A stretch of 61,282 nucleotides of DNA from Ophiocordyceps camponoti-saundersi (nom. inval.) (lineage: Eukaryota; Ascomycota; Sordariomycetes; Hypocreales; Ophiocordycipitaceae): the NCBI GenBank assembly GCA_003339415.1, contig PDHQ01000211.1, positions 1 through 61,282 of the forward strand. The letters run 5' to 3'. The notes under the pieces were generated by a model. That model saw nothing but the letters and a program-made list of their open reading frames with translations. It searched no databases and was not told the DNA's origin. The position numbers and the translations under genes were made by a program. Shown one piece after another: positions 13,301-26,554 of the stretch (the first letter of the stretch is position 1; the number at the start of each line of letters is the position of its first letter).

Positions 13301-16300
13301 TATAACGCCTTTTTTATATTTTTAACTTTTATTACTTAGATTTCTAAATATTTAATAAGGTCTTTCTTCTAATAGTATAGTTTTTTCTATCTTCTCCTTA
13401 CTTCTCCGATAAAAGTTAAGCTATAAAGGTATATAGCGTTTAAGATCTCTTTTACTAATTAAAAGTAAGTATTAATAACCTATACTTATTATTATAAATC
13501 TCTATATTATACTTATTCTTCGTAAAAGACTAAGTAAAACTTTATATATTATAGCTAAAGCTTACTAAGGATAATTAGGAAATTAAGATTTAATATTATA
13601 TATATTATAATTAATTAACTAGAGCTATTTACTTTAAGTAAGAGCTAGGCGATATTTAATACTTTTAGTCCGCTTATTACCGCTCCTTTTACTTATTAAG
13701 CTAGGATTCTTTCTATTAGTATTTATAAGTTTTATATTAGCTATAAGTATATTATAGAATAGCTTTTATAGCCTTTATTAACTAATATATTTATTAGTTT
13801 TAAGTTATTTAAGATTACGGGAATTTTAGTAAATAAGGCTTATAATCTAAAATAGAGGATATTTTCCTTTCTTTTTATTTATATTACCTTATTCTCTAAA
13901 ACGCTATAATATCTTAAAGCTATTCTTTTCCTTAATTATTATTAAAATTATATTCCTTAACTTAAGGTAAGATTTCTATATAATTAATATAAGTATCTCC
14001 TAAAGCTTTCTATTATAGCTTTTATAAGGGTTAGAAATTATAATTATATATAAGATATATATTTATTCTATACTTAATATAAAGGCTTAATATTCTATAT
14101 TATTTTAGCACTAATCTTTCTATTTACTTAGCTTAAGAGATATTTTATAGTATTTAAGCAGGAGTTTTATTATAGCTACTATCTTTCCTTTTTAGCTTCT
14201 TCTTCTTCTTATCTCTTATTATATTTATTAGGATATTCTTATTTATATCTTTTCCTATATTAAAGTTTATAAAAACGCTCTTAGCGCCTTTTATATATTT
14301 ATTTAAGTTTAGTTAGTATTTCTTAGCCGCCTTAAAAAAATATAAAGTTTATTTAAAAAACTAAGTAAAACCTTATAAGTAATTAATAAATAGGGAATAT
14401 TTATAAAGTATATCGATAATAATTAAAAAGTTTTAAAATATTAGGGAAAAAGCCCTATATAGCTAAGTTAATTTTATAAAATTATCTTAACTTATAAACT
14501 TAATAGTAGTTACTAGAACCTACTTAAATTTAAGGATAAAATTGCTAAATATCTATTTATTATAGTAAACTAAGGTCCGGAGCCTATCTTAAGCTCTTTT
14601 TTATTCCTAAATATTACTAAAAGTTTAATAAAAATAGTTAAAAAAGTCTTTCCGGCGCCTCTTCCTACTAAGGCCGCTAAATTACTAAAAAGCTAATATT
14701 TTCTATATTTTATCCTTAGGAAAATAGTTTAGAATTCGTACTTTAATATAATTTATATTTTTAGCTTTACTTTAAAGTTTATTAATATTATACTAATAAA
14801 TTAGTTAACTTATAAAAAAATAAAAAGAATTTAATAATTTATCTTACTTAAGCTAAGGTTTTTTCTACCTTATAAAAGCTATATTAATCTAAGCTTAGTT
14901 AAGCGTAGCTTTAGCGAAAGTTAGTTTAATAAAGTTTATTTATAATATTTCCTTAAAAGTATTTATATATATAGTTATAAGTTACTATATATATTCCGCT
15001 TCTTTTATTATAAGGAAAATTATAGCTTATTATTAGATAGTAGATTACGCTTTTTATAATATAGCCTTTTACTCCGCTTTTTTATTTATAAGAAAAGCGT
15101 TAGCTTATTTTTTAAAATACTATTTTATATACTTTAATATTTACTAATAATATTCCTCTTTATTTTTTATTATATATTATATTACTTATATTTATTATTC
15201 TAACTATTAAACTTATAGCTCTCGCTATAAGGGCTATTAATATCTACTAAGGCTAGCCTAAGATTATTAGAGCTTTTTTATTTAGTTTTATAAGTTAGCT
15301 ATTTTATTCCGATCTAATTTAATTAATCTATTAATATTAAAAATAAAGGTAGAAATTTATAAGAAAAAAGATATATAATTCTATTAAGGGATTAGTTAAA
15401 AAGATACTTATTTGCTAAGCTATATATAATAATAATTATATATAAAGAGCTTCTAAGGAAGCTATACTTTAGCGTGCTAAATAGCTATATATACCGCTCT
15501 TTCTTTTAGAGCCTTTTTACCTTCCTATTTAACTATCTTTCTTATTCCGTTCTATTTAATTCTTCCGCTATAAGCTTTTAAGCTAGATAGCGGTAGCCTT
15601 ATTATTTAATCGCGAGGCTAATTTATAAGTTTAATATTTAAGTTAATAACCTGAATATAATATAAAGGCTAAACCTTAATAGAAACTAAAGTTAGGCTTT
15701 TTATAAGAATTAAATAATAAGTTTTAATAACTATAAATATTCGCTAAATCTTTAAATATAAGAATATAAAAAACCCGTTAAGTAATAATAAGGTAGTAAG
15801 TTTATTATTTTCCTTATAAATTAATATAATAATAGCGTTATAAAAATTTATTAATAATATATTTAACTTATATTACTTATATTTATTTTTACCTTAAAAA
15901 GTAAAGATTATTTAATATCTTTTATATTCTATTATAACTTTTATATAATAAAGACTAATATATATATTAGGTAATTTAAGCTTTTTTTCGAATTATATAA
16001 CTTTATCGCCGCTAGGCCTTCTTATTATAGCTATATCTATTACTAAAGCTATAGTGCTAGCTATACTAAAATTTACCTCTAATAGTGCTAGTATAGGAAT
16101 TTAGCTAGCGGCGCCTTATTACTTTATTTAACCTCTATAAGCTATAAAAAGTAAGATAGTTAAAAGTAAATACCTTAAGTAATTACTAAGTAAGTAATAT
16201 TTACCTTTTATTATCTTAGTTATATTTATATATATTTTAAATAGAAAGTATATAGCTTTATAGCTTATAATAACTTAATATTAAAAATTAGTTTCTTTCT

Positions 16301-16313
16301 TTTTTAATAATAG
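13301..16313. other. RIP-mutated DNA, probable gag/protease side of the Gypsy element
   Basis: By position relative to the minus-strand reverse transcriptase, this should hold gag and protease and a 5' LTR. I could not read a conserved motif or find a matching LTR. It is A/T-rich with stops throughout. Confidence 0.45.
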
Positions 16314-16318
16314 CTTAT

Positions 16319-16530
16319 TATAATAGTCTTACTAAAAGTACGATACTAAAGTAAGCTAAAAAGGAGTTATAATTAAAGCTATTAAAGAGAGGAAAGAGAG
16401 GGGAGAGAAGCCCCCCTCCTAAGCTAGCTATATACCCCGCGCGATAACTAAGCGCTATCGGGAAAACCTAAATATATCCGCTATAATCCCCCCTATCTAG
16501 CTATAATTAGTTATAAACTAATCCTTTATA
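16319..16530 (+). repeat. 5' LTR of E2
   Basis: A 212-bp LTR starting TATAATAG and ending TTTATA, preceded by target-site copy CTTAT. Confidence 0.94.
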
Positions 16531-17885
16531 TAGCCCCCTCCTTAAGCTAGCTAAGGAGGTAAGAGCGTAAGATAAAAAAGTTACGTATTACTATACTAGT
16601 AAGATATTTTATATAGTTCTTAGCTAATAGCTTAATAGCTTTTATAAAGATAAGGATAAGAGGGCGGAAAAGCTTTTTTATAGCTTAAGAAATTAAACCC
16701 TAATTTTTATAAGAAAGATTCTAATAAGCTTAGAATTATAGCACCGCTTAAGGTAAAAATTAATAAACTTATATACTAATAGTAAAACTTACCTATATAG
16801 CTAATATATAAGATTAGATAATATTATATTAATTACGAGAAGCTTAAAAAATACCCTAATTACGGTAAATAATAAAGCTAGCTATATACTTATTATTATA
16901 TATTACTAGCGCTAATTTATAAGTTAGGGCGTAATATAACTATAATACGTACTTATTAATAAATTTACGCGCTTAAGTTACGTATAAACTATCCTTATAT
17001 AAAGTAATATAATAAAGCCGGAAATTACCTAAGCTATAATATCTAGCGTATACTTATCCCTTCTTACTTATTATCCTCTTAATTAAAATACTCCGGATCT
17101 AGCTTTAACTACCCTACTCCGCTTATAAAAAGCCTTAATTCTAATATCCCTATTTATTTATAAAGCTTTAGATAGTTACGCTTAAAATAACTAATTTAAT
17201 TATACTAATAGTAACGCTAGCGCTTAGTAATACTAAAATAAGATTATATAAATAAGATATTTATTAGGTTAGCTAAAAAAGGGGGCGGTAAATTAATATA
17301 CGCGTTAGGAATATTCCTAGAATTAAATACTTTATTAAAGCCTTAGAGAAAGCTAATAAAAGCTATATATATTATAAGCTAGTTCTTATAATTTAAGCGC
17401 TTTTATAACTCCTTATATAGCCCGGATAAGAGTAAAATAATCTTAGCGTAATTAGACTAATATAATAGCTTAGCTTTAAAAAGGGAAAACTACTACTTTA
17501 TAATATATTCCCTAAGAGGCTTAGATAGCCCCTAATATATCTTAATTAAGTTTAAACTTATATAGCGTTCTTTATAACTCTCTCTTAAAAGCTTAAAAAT
17601 ATATATTAAGAAGGTATTAAGCTAATTTAAGAAGTCGATAACTAAAAAGATATATAGTAAGAATATTTACTAAAAGGTGCTAAGATAGGAAAAAATATAA
17701 TAAAATTAGGCCTTAAGCTCCCTAATTACTACTCTATTAATAGTAAATTTCGTATATATAGCGGCTAACTAAGAATCTAAGCTAGAATAAGCTAAAAGTA
17801 GCTTTAGTATAAGTAAAATTTAATAGCGTTCTATACTAAGATTTTACTTTTATATTCGGTTAGCAGTAAGAGGAGCTTTAATTAA

Positions 17886-18097
17886 TATAATAATCTTACT
17901 AAGAGTGCGATATTAAAGTAAGCTAAAAAGGAGTTATAATTAAAGCTATCGAAAAGAGAAAGGAGAGGGGAGAGAAGCCCCCCTCCTAAGCTAGCTATAT
18001 ACCCCGCGCGATAACTAAGCGCTATTAGGAAGACCTAAATATATCCGCTATAATCCCCCTTATCTAGCTACGATTAGTTATAAACTAATTCCTTATA
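17886..18097 (+). repeat. 3' LTR of E2
   Basis: A 212-bp LTR matching 16319-16530, followed by the second target-site copy CTTAT. Confidence 0.94.
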
Positions 18098-18102
18098 CTT
18101 AT

Positions 18103-19972
18103 AAATATATAAAACTAATTATAAAAAAACTTAATAAGCTACTTAAAGCTATTTTATAGCTTAAAAATTAATAGCTATATAGTATAAGTTACTAAGGATA
18201 AAATAATTACTTTTTATAATTACTTTAAAAGCTTAGCTAACTTTAACTCTAATATAATTTCTTTTTAGCTAGTATTATAGCACTATTAGTAATATAATTA
18301 CCCCTTAACCTAACTCTTATATTTTATAAAAGCTTAGGTATTATTTTAATAATTATAATCGCTTTTATATTAGCGGAAACGGTATTATTTAAAATACTTT
18401 ATTATATTAATCTAACCTTATAGCTATTAGGATATTTTAGAATATTAAAAAGAATAGTAATTTACTAAAACTTTAGTATTTTAAATATATTATATTAATT
18501 AGGCGGCTTTTAATATAATTTAATATTAGGAATAAGTTATTTATATTATTTATTAGCTTTTATTATATATAGATTCCTAGTTATCTAGCTTAAATAATTT
18601 AATAAGTTTTACGTAACTTTTTTTAACTCTCTTAGAGTTAAGAAGAAGTTACTCTCTACCCTTTACGCGCCTAATAATATTAAAGTCTAGCTTATCTTAT
18701 TTACTATTAGTAATAAAATAATATTAATAAAGCTTAATAGCCTTATAATTTAAATATTTTACTAGTTTTATTATAATAGAAAATTATTAATAATTATACT
18801 TATAAACGTATAAATAAAGATTAGCTATTTATTAATAAGTAATTTAATATTAAAATCTAGCTTATATATATAAAGTAATAACTTAAAAATATTTATAAAG
18901 TTAGAACTAAATAAACTTAGTATTAGCGGTAATAAGTTATTTTTTTTATATTATATACTATATTTAATAAATTATAAAATAAGGTATAAGCTTTAAATAA
19001 ACTAATATATATTTCTAAATAAGCTAAATATATTTATAAAGAGAAAAAGTAATAATAATAATATATCTTATTTTATAAATCTATTAGCTATAAGAGCTTA
19101 GCTTATTATTTTTTTAAATATATTAGCTTTAATAATAATATTATATTATATATAATTTATACCTTAAGTATTAGCTTATTAGGTAAGCTATTATAAATAT
19201 TAAGTTTAGCGTAAATTACTTTACTTAAGTATTTCCTATTATAATTCCTTTTATTATATCTATAATATATAAAATTAGATAGCTAAAGTAATTAGCTATT
19301 ATTATAAAAAATATATTAGCTAGACGTTATATAGATAAACTTACCTTACTAGCAGGCTTATTATAGCTCCTAAATATTACTATTAGTAAAGTAAGCTATC
19401 TTATAATATATTTTTTAGCGGTAAGTCTCTAAGCTAAGGAGCGCTTAAATTATTAATTATAAATTAAATATAAAAATATCCTAGATTAGTTTAGAGCGCG
19501 ATAAGAGTAGTAATTTACTAAGTTATAGTATTTTTTTATAAAGCTTAAAAAGTAAAAAACTATAATATAGCTTTTTTTATATTATATCTTTATATAATAA
19601 GAGGCTTTATAACTTACTAATATCTTATATAAGTTATAATATCTTAACTAATTATTAATTTCCTTTTTTAATAATATTTTATTTTTCTTTTTAAAATAAT
19701 AATAATATTTTAAAAGTAGAAAGTAATAAAAGTATTAGAATATAATTAACTTTAATAATCGTTATCGTAAGCTATTTATATATTATAATACTACTTAATA
19801 ATATTACTATATATATTAGGGCTTTAATATAAAAAGCTAAATTACTATTATTATTATTACTAAAAGTATAGTTATTAAGGTAATTATTATCTTAGTTATC
19901 TAGCGGAAAGAAACCTTCCTTTATAATATTTATAGTTTAAGTAATTTCCTCTATTTATAATACTTTTACCTA
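18103..19972. other. RIP-mutated DNA between E2 and E3
   Basis: A/T-rich sequence with stops in all frames. I could not assign any element or protein motif in this 1.9-kb stretch. Confidence 0.6.
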
Positions 19973-19977
19973 CTTAT

Positions 19978-20187
19978 TATAAAGGTCTTACTAAGGCGAC
20001 TATAAAAGTAAGCTAAGGTAGAGTTATAATTAAAGCTATCGAAGAGAGGAAGGAGAGGGGAGAGAAGCCCCCCTCCTAAGCTAGCTATATACCCCGCGCG
20101 ATAACTAAGCGCTATTAGGAAGACCTAAACATATCCGCTATAATCCCCCTTATCTAGCTACGATTAATTATAAATTAATTCCTTATA
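19978..20187 (+). repeat. 5' LTR of E3
   Basis: A 210-bp LTR, preceded by CTTAT. Confidence 0.93.
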
Positions 20188-21551
20188 TAACCCTCTCCTT
20201 AAGCTAGCTAAGGAGGTAGAAGCATAGGACGGAAAAGTTATATATTACTACGCTAGCGAGATACTCTATATAGTTCCTAGGCTCCTAGCTAATAGCTTAA
20301 TAGCCTCTATAAAGATAAAGATAAGAGGGCGGAAGGGCTTTCTTATAGCCTAAGGAATTAAACCTTAATTTTTATAAAAAAGATTCTAATAAGCTTAGAA
20401 TTATAGCACTGCTTAAAGTAAGAATTAATAAACTTATATACTAGTAGTAAAAATTTACTTATATAGCTAGTATATAAAATTAAATAGTATTATATTAGTT
20501 ACGGGAAGCTTAGAAGATACCCTAATTATAGTAAATAGTAAAGCTAGCTATATACTTATCGCTATATACCGCTAGCGCTAATTTATAAGCTAAGGCGTAA
20601 TATAACTATAATATATACTTACTAATAAATTTACGCGCCTAAGCTACGCGCGGACTATCCTTATATAAGGTAACGTAATAAGGCCGAAAATTACCTAAGC
20701 TATAATATTTAGCGTATACTTATCCCTCCTTACTTATTATCCCTTTAATTAAAATACTCCGAATTTACTACTAACTACCCCGCTCCGCTTATAAAAAGCT
20801 TTAATTTTAATATCCCTATTTACCTACGAAGCTTCGGATAATTACGCTTAAAATAATTAATTTAATTATACTAATAATAATACCGGCGCTTAATAATATT
20901 AGAATAAGATTATATAAACGCGATATCTATTAGGTTAGTAAAAAGGGGGGGTAGTAAATTAATTAGCGCGTTAAGAATATTCCTAAAATTAAATATTTTA
21001 TTAAAGCCTTAAAAAAAGCTAATAAAAGCCGCGTATATTATAAGCTAGTTCTTATAATCTAAGCGCTTTTATAGCTTTTTACGTAGCTTAAATAAGAGTA
21101 GAATAATCCTAGTATAATTAGATTAGTTTAATAATTTAGCTTTAAAAAAAGTATATTTCTACCTTATAACGTATTTTTTAAAAAGCTTTAATAGCCCCTA
21201 ATATATCCTAACTAAGGAAAAACTTACTCGGCGCTCCTTATAACTCTCCCTAAGAAGCTCGGAGATATATATTAAAAAAGCTTTAAATTAATAAGAAAAA
21301 TCTATAGCTATAGTAATATACGAAAAGAATATTTACTAGAAAGTACTAAAACGAGAAAAGATATAGTAAAATTAAAGCTTAAGCTCCCTAATTACGGCTT
21401 TATTAATCGTAAATTTAGTATATATAATAGCTAGCTAAGAGTCTAAGCTAGAATAAGCTAAGAGCGGCTTTAATATAAGTAAAATTTAACGGCGTTTTAT
21501 ACTAAGATCTTACTTTTATATTTAGTTAGCGGTAAGAGGAGCTTTAATTAA

Positions 21552-21761
21552 TATAAAGGTCTTACTAAGGCGATTATAGAAGTAAGCTAAGGTAGAGTTA
21601 TAATTAAAGCTATCGAAGAGAGGAAGGAGAGGGGAGAGAAGCCCCCCTCCTAAGCTAGCTATATACCCCGCGCGATAACTAAACGCTATTAGGAAGACCT
21701 AAATATATCGGCTATAATCCCCCTTATCTAGCTATAATTAGTTATAAACTAATCCCTTATA
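21552..21761 (+). repeat. 3' LTR of E3
   Basis: A 210-bp LTR matching 19978-20187, followed by CTTAT. Confidence 0.93.
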
Positions 21762-21766
21762 CTTAT

Positions 21767-22078
21767 TATTAATATATAAAGCTTAGTTAATTTTATAAAG
21801 TAGCCTTTTTACCTTAAGCTTATTATTTATATTATTATTAATATTTACTATATTAGTATTTTATTTAGGTAAACTTAAGCGTTATAAAAAGGTATCTAAG
21901 CTATTATTTTTAATAGTTTTAAGCTAGGCGTTAATTAATATTTTATTATATTTTATCGAAAAGTTAACTATTATATTTATTAAGCGTATTTTTATTAAGT
22001 ATATTTATATTAGATTAATTTAACTACTTTATTAATATATTACTACTTATATTATAAAGTTAATTACTTATAAGATAA

Positions 22079-22111
<33 letters not shown>

Positions 22112-24552
22112 CTTATATAATATTAAAGAAAAGTTATAATATAATAATATATAAGTAAATAAAATACTTAAAAGTTATTAAATTATAGATTAAAGTATAA
22201 TATTATAGAAAATAAGTAAAAGTCTTAGAAAAGCTAAAGTAACTAAAGCTTAAATTATATAGCTAAAATAGATAAGATAGCTAATATTAAAACTTTATAT
22301 AATATAAAGTAAATAAAAAGTAATATTAATTAATTAAGCGTAAAGCTATTAGCTAATAATATTATAAGGCTTATATATATTACGATATTATATTTTTACT
22401 AATTTCCCCGTCCTTATCCTTATTCTTAGCCTTATCTTTAGCTTTATCCTTAGCCTTATCTATTATTAGTTTATCTTCTATTACCTAAATAGAGGCTATT
22501 TCTTTTTACTAAATTCTTAAACTTTTAAATTTACTTTATATCTCCTATATCCGGTGAGAGCTCTTAATATAATATTAATAATATAACGCTATCTTTAGCT
22601 TAAATATATAGCGTAAAGTATTATAAACTTAGCTATAATAGATATTAGCTATACTTATAATAGAGATATCTATTAAGATACTAAGGTTTAATAATATATA
22701 ATATTATAGTTTATAACTCTCGCTTAACTTAAATATTAGTAAAAGCGTTTAAGATATCTATAAATATTAGTATTATAAAAAGCTATTATAAAAAAGAGTA
22801 CTTATAGATAATAAAGATTATACTATATTATATAATAAATATTATAAAGTATATAGATTATATTAGGATATATATAATTAAGACTTAAGAGTATATAATA
22901 TAAGTAAATATAATTTATAAACTTATAATTATAAGGGGGGTAATAAGGTAAAAGTACTTATAGCTATATAATATATTATATATTAGTTACGTAAAATAAG
23001 AACTTTATAATAGTAAGTATTATTAGCTAAGCTAAATAGTTAAGCTTTATAATTATATTAAACTTTAATATAACTTAATAAATAAGGTAAGAGACCTCTA
23101 TTTATAAAAAAGAAACTAATATATTATTATATATTAATAATATATATTTTCTAACTATAATATATATAAAAAATATAATATTATAAACTTACCTTTTTAT
23201 AGCTTATTCTTATAATTACTTATTATCTTCCTATTATAGGAATTTCCCCTTTATTACTTTTACTAAGTAAATAGATAGTTTAATAATCTTTATAATAATA
23301 ATAACGTAGATTAACTTTGTATATTTATTATAATACCCTTTCTACTAATTATTTCCTAACTTATAGATAACTTTACTAATAATAATTTTCTTAGAAATAT
23401 ATAAAGCTTTATATAAAAGAGTAATAATAAGTAAAAGCCTCTTAACTTAGAAGTAAGCTTATAATAATATTAAGCTATTAATAATAATATAAGTAAGAAA
23501 TATAAATGCTAAATATTCCTTAAAATTAAAAAATATAAATAGATATTTTAGTAATTTAAAGTAACTTAAAAGTAATTATTTATTATAAATATAAATAAAA
23601 ATTAAATTAAGTAAGTAATAAATAACTATTTTTTATAAATAAATAACGCTTAGCATAATATATTATAAAAGATTACTTATTATAAAATTTCTAAGAATTT
23701 TAACTAGTAGAAAAGTAAATTTATAAGTTTTATATTTTATAAAAATCTAAAATATTAATATTTTATTAATATTATATAAGATTATATTAACGCTTAAGCT
23801 ATAAATAATAAATATTTTCGTAATTTAGATAATATAATTAAGATATAAGATTTATTAAGGAATAAATTCTTACTAGATAAGTTTTTAATAATATTTAACT
23901 TTATAAAAAGCGGTATTAATATATAAAAGTTAAAGTAGAAATTATATACTTAGTGCTTAAGTAAGTTATCTTATTTATAATATAATATAATAATATTAAT
24001 TTACTTATAGTAACTTTTATTAATATTAGTTTTTTTCTTAAAATAATTTAGAATATTATAAATAATATCTTAGCTATAAAAGATAATAATAATATAGCTA
24101 AATATAAAAATAAGTTATAAACTAAGAGCGAATATTATAATAAGGAGATATTAAGTTTATAATTTAACTTCTTTAGTTAATAATTATAATATTAGCTTAT
24201 TAAGCTTTAGTTAATAATTATTAAAGTAAAGCTATAAATATTAAAAATTATAATAAAAAAAAAGGAAAAGAGATATCTTTAATTAAGTTAACTATATTAT
24301 AAAAGATTTATATATATCTAAAAAAGACTAATAAATAAATGTTTATATTTATAATATCTTAAAACTTAATATTTATATTTATAATATTTTAAAGCTTAAT
24401 ATTTATATTTATATTATTAGCTACCTATTTTTTACTTATTAATATAATTTATAAAGTATTTATTTTTATATATAAAGTTATTTTTAAATTTATAAGTTAT
24501 ATTACTTATTATATAAATCTTATATTATTACTTTATATTAGAAAATAAGTAT
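21767..24552. other. RIP-mutated DNA with a short (TTA)n run
   Basis: No recognisable element. A (TTA)n microsatellite occupies about 22077-22110. A segment near 22,410-22,470 has repeated CCTTAT/CTTTAT-type units. Otherwise it is A/T-rich with stops everywhere. Confidence 0.6.
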
Positions 24553-24557
24553 ACTTT

Positions 24558-25151
24558 TAATATACGCTTATATATATAATCTTCTAGTAAGCGTATATAC
24601 TAAGCTAGCTACTAGATATAATATATAAAAAAGGGAGATAAGCTAGCTACTAATTATAAGATTATAAAATAGCTATTATAAAAAATATAAATATAAGTAA
24701 GAGTCTTTTAAGAATTAAAATAATAATTATAAAAGAATCTAAATTACTACTTAAAGGAATATTAAGCTAATTATATAGCTAGGAGCTTAAGGAAGATTTT
24801 CTAGTATAATCTTAAAAATATTTACCTAAGGGGATTTTATAGTAATTTCTATATATATTAGTAAAATAGAGATTTCTTAATATATAGTAATTTCCTAATA
24901 TATAAGGATTTCCTAGTAAAATCTAAAGATTTTTAAAAATATATTTTAATATTAAATCTAATAGGAAATCTTAGTAAAATCTTAAAAGTTATTATAAAGA
25001 AATCCTAATAGGAAATCTTAGTAATTTCTAAAATATAAAGGTAATAAAGTTTCTAAGGGAAATCCGAGTAAAATTTTAAAAAAGGAAATTTTAATAAAAT
25101 ATTATAAGAGGTTAGGCGATTTATAAAAGTATTATTATATATTTTATATTA
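24558..25151. repeat. Left 594-bp LTR of the large nested element
   Basis: It matches 42246-42839 along its full length and contains several short internal repeats of the type AGGAAATCTTAGTAAAATC. Confidence 0.92.
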
Positions 25152-25964
25152 ACTCCCTAAGCTTAAAAAGAATTCTAATAGCTTTATTAACTCTTTATAT
25201 TATTTTAGAAACTATTATTATACTTAAAGGCTTTTCTATATTAACTTTAATAACTATATCTAACTATAAATTAAGAAATATTATTAGGGATTTATATATA
25301 AAGAATTAAATTAATTTATATAAGGTAAAAAAGAAATAAAAGAATAAGATAAAAATAATAAAAAAGAATTATAATATATATTAGATATATATAGAAAAAT
25401 ATATATTATAATTAAGGGTATTATAATATTAAGAAAGGAAAATAAGAATAAGAAAGACGCGATATAATATATAAACTAAAAAAATAAAATAAAAGAAATA
25501 TCTTATTATTTTTATTATTTAGATATATAAGTTATAGTAATAATATAAGAGCGAAGATAGATAATCTTACTATAATTAGTATAAAAAATATAGTTTATAA
25601 CTTTAAGTATAATATATTTTACGAAAATAAGGGCGTTTAGAATATTAGGAATAGTAATAAAGTTAATTATATTATAAATAGTTTATACCTATTCTTAAGC
25701 GTATATCGTAAGTAGTTTATAATAAATAAGCTTTACTTAGCCTTCTTATTATAGCTAATATTTTTTCTTTATTTATAATATATAAAGTATAAAGAAAAAA
25801 TAATATATAATTAATATTATATTATAAAGATATTAGAAAGTAATATTAAAAGTATACTAATTTATAAAGTTCTTACTTAAGCTTAAAAAATATATTATTA
25901 TTATATATTAATAGTTAAATAACTTAAAGATTTATTATATATTAATAGATAAATAGATATAATA
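25152..25964. other. Interior of the large LTR element, left of the TRIM
   Basis: RIP-mutated sequence with no readable protein motif. Confidence 0.5.
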
Positions 25965-25969
25965 GCTAT

Positions 25970-26179
25970 TATAAAGGACTAAGCTACGCCTAATTATAGT
26001 TACTTATATATCGCAATTCGACTATAATAGCTTATATAATGCCTAATATATAAGGAATAAGGGACTTATATATTATATACTCTTTTGCTTATACCTTTAT
26101 ATATAGTAGAGGGGTTTAAGCTATAACTTACTAAGGAATAGGCGGGTATTCCCTTTCAGCTTCTAGTCGCTCCTTAATA
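25970..26179. repeat. Left LTR of the TRIM
   Basis: A 210-bp repeat, preceded by target copy GCTAT. Confidence 0.9.
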
Positions 26180-26339
26180 TATATATAAGTTATACTCTTA
26201 AGGTTATAAGTTCGAGTCGCCGGGTAGCGGTTACTTAGGCTAATAAGGCTAAGGTAGTGGGGGTTACGTATAGGGTCCTAGGGGGTGCGTAGTATAAGCT
26301 AGGGGTCGCTACTACAGGGTAGCCCGGGGCCCGAGGGTA

Positions 26340-26549
26340 TATAAAGGACTAGGCTACGCCTAGTTATAGTTACTTATATATCGTAAATTAACTATAATAG
26401 TCTATATAATGCCCGATATATAAGAAACGAGGGACTTATATATTATATACTTTTTTACCTATACCTTTATATATAGTATAGGGGTTTAAGCTATAATTTA
26501 CTAAAAAATAGGCAGGTATTCCCTTTTAGCTTCTAGTCGCTCCTTAATA
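26340..26549. repeat. Right LTR of the TRIM
   Basis: A 210-bp repeat matching 25970-26179, followed by GCTAT. Confidence 0.9.
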
Positions 26550-26554
26550 GCTAT

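Larger units (their letters stand above)
16319..18097 (+). mobile_element. LTR-bounded non-autonomous element, copy E2
   Basis: This is the same family as E1, 1,779 bp. The 212-bp LTRs are at 16319-16530 and 17886-18097, with a perfect 5-bp target duplication CTTAT at 16314-16318 and 18098-18102. The interior aligns by eye over its whole length with E1 and E3. It begins TAGCCCCCTCC directly after the 5' LTR (primer-binding-site candidate) and has AGTAAGAGGAG before the 3' LTR (polypurine-like). No protein is readable. Confidence 0.94.
19978..21761 (+). mobile_element. LTR-bounded non-autonomous element, copy E3
   Basis: Third copy of the family, 1,784 bp. The 210-bp LTRs are at 19978-20187 and 21552-21761. 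The target duplication is CTTAT at 19973-19977 and 21762-21766, the same five bases as at E2. Its two LTRs share variants not seen in E1/E2 (start TATAAAGGTCTTACTAAGGC), so they are each other's closest relatives, as expected for one insertion event. The interior matches E1/E2 and no protein is readable. Confidence 0.94.
25970..26549. mobile_element. TRIM-like miniature LTR element (580 bp)
   Basis: Two 210-bp direct repeats (25970-26179 and 26340-26549) flank only 160 bp. Each starts TATAAAGGACT and ends CTTAATA, consistent with RIP-altered TG...CA. A perfect 5-bp duplication GCTAT lies outside (25965-25969 and 26550-26554). This matches a terminal-repeat retrotransposon in miniature: LTRs plus a short non-coding interior. 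The interior is unusually G-rich and retains several TpG/CpA sites (for example GGGGTGCG and TACAGGG). It ends in a purine-rich stretch next to the right LTR and contains AGTTCGAGTC, similar to a tRNA T-loop/B box. No primer-binding site starting TGG/TAG was seen on either strand, so its orientation is unknown. Confidence 0.88.

Noticed and set aside
26175..26225. Possible tRNA gene (CTCTTAA loop-like and TTCGAGTC)
   Set aside because: The acceptor and T stems do not pair and no D arm is present. At most a B-box-like word inside the TRIM interior.
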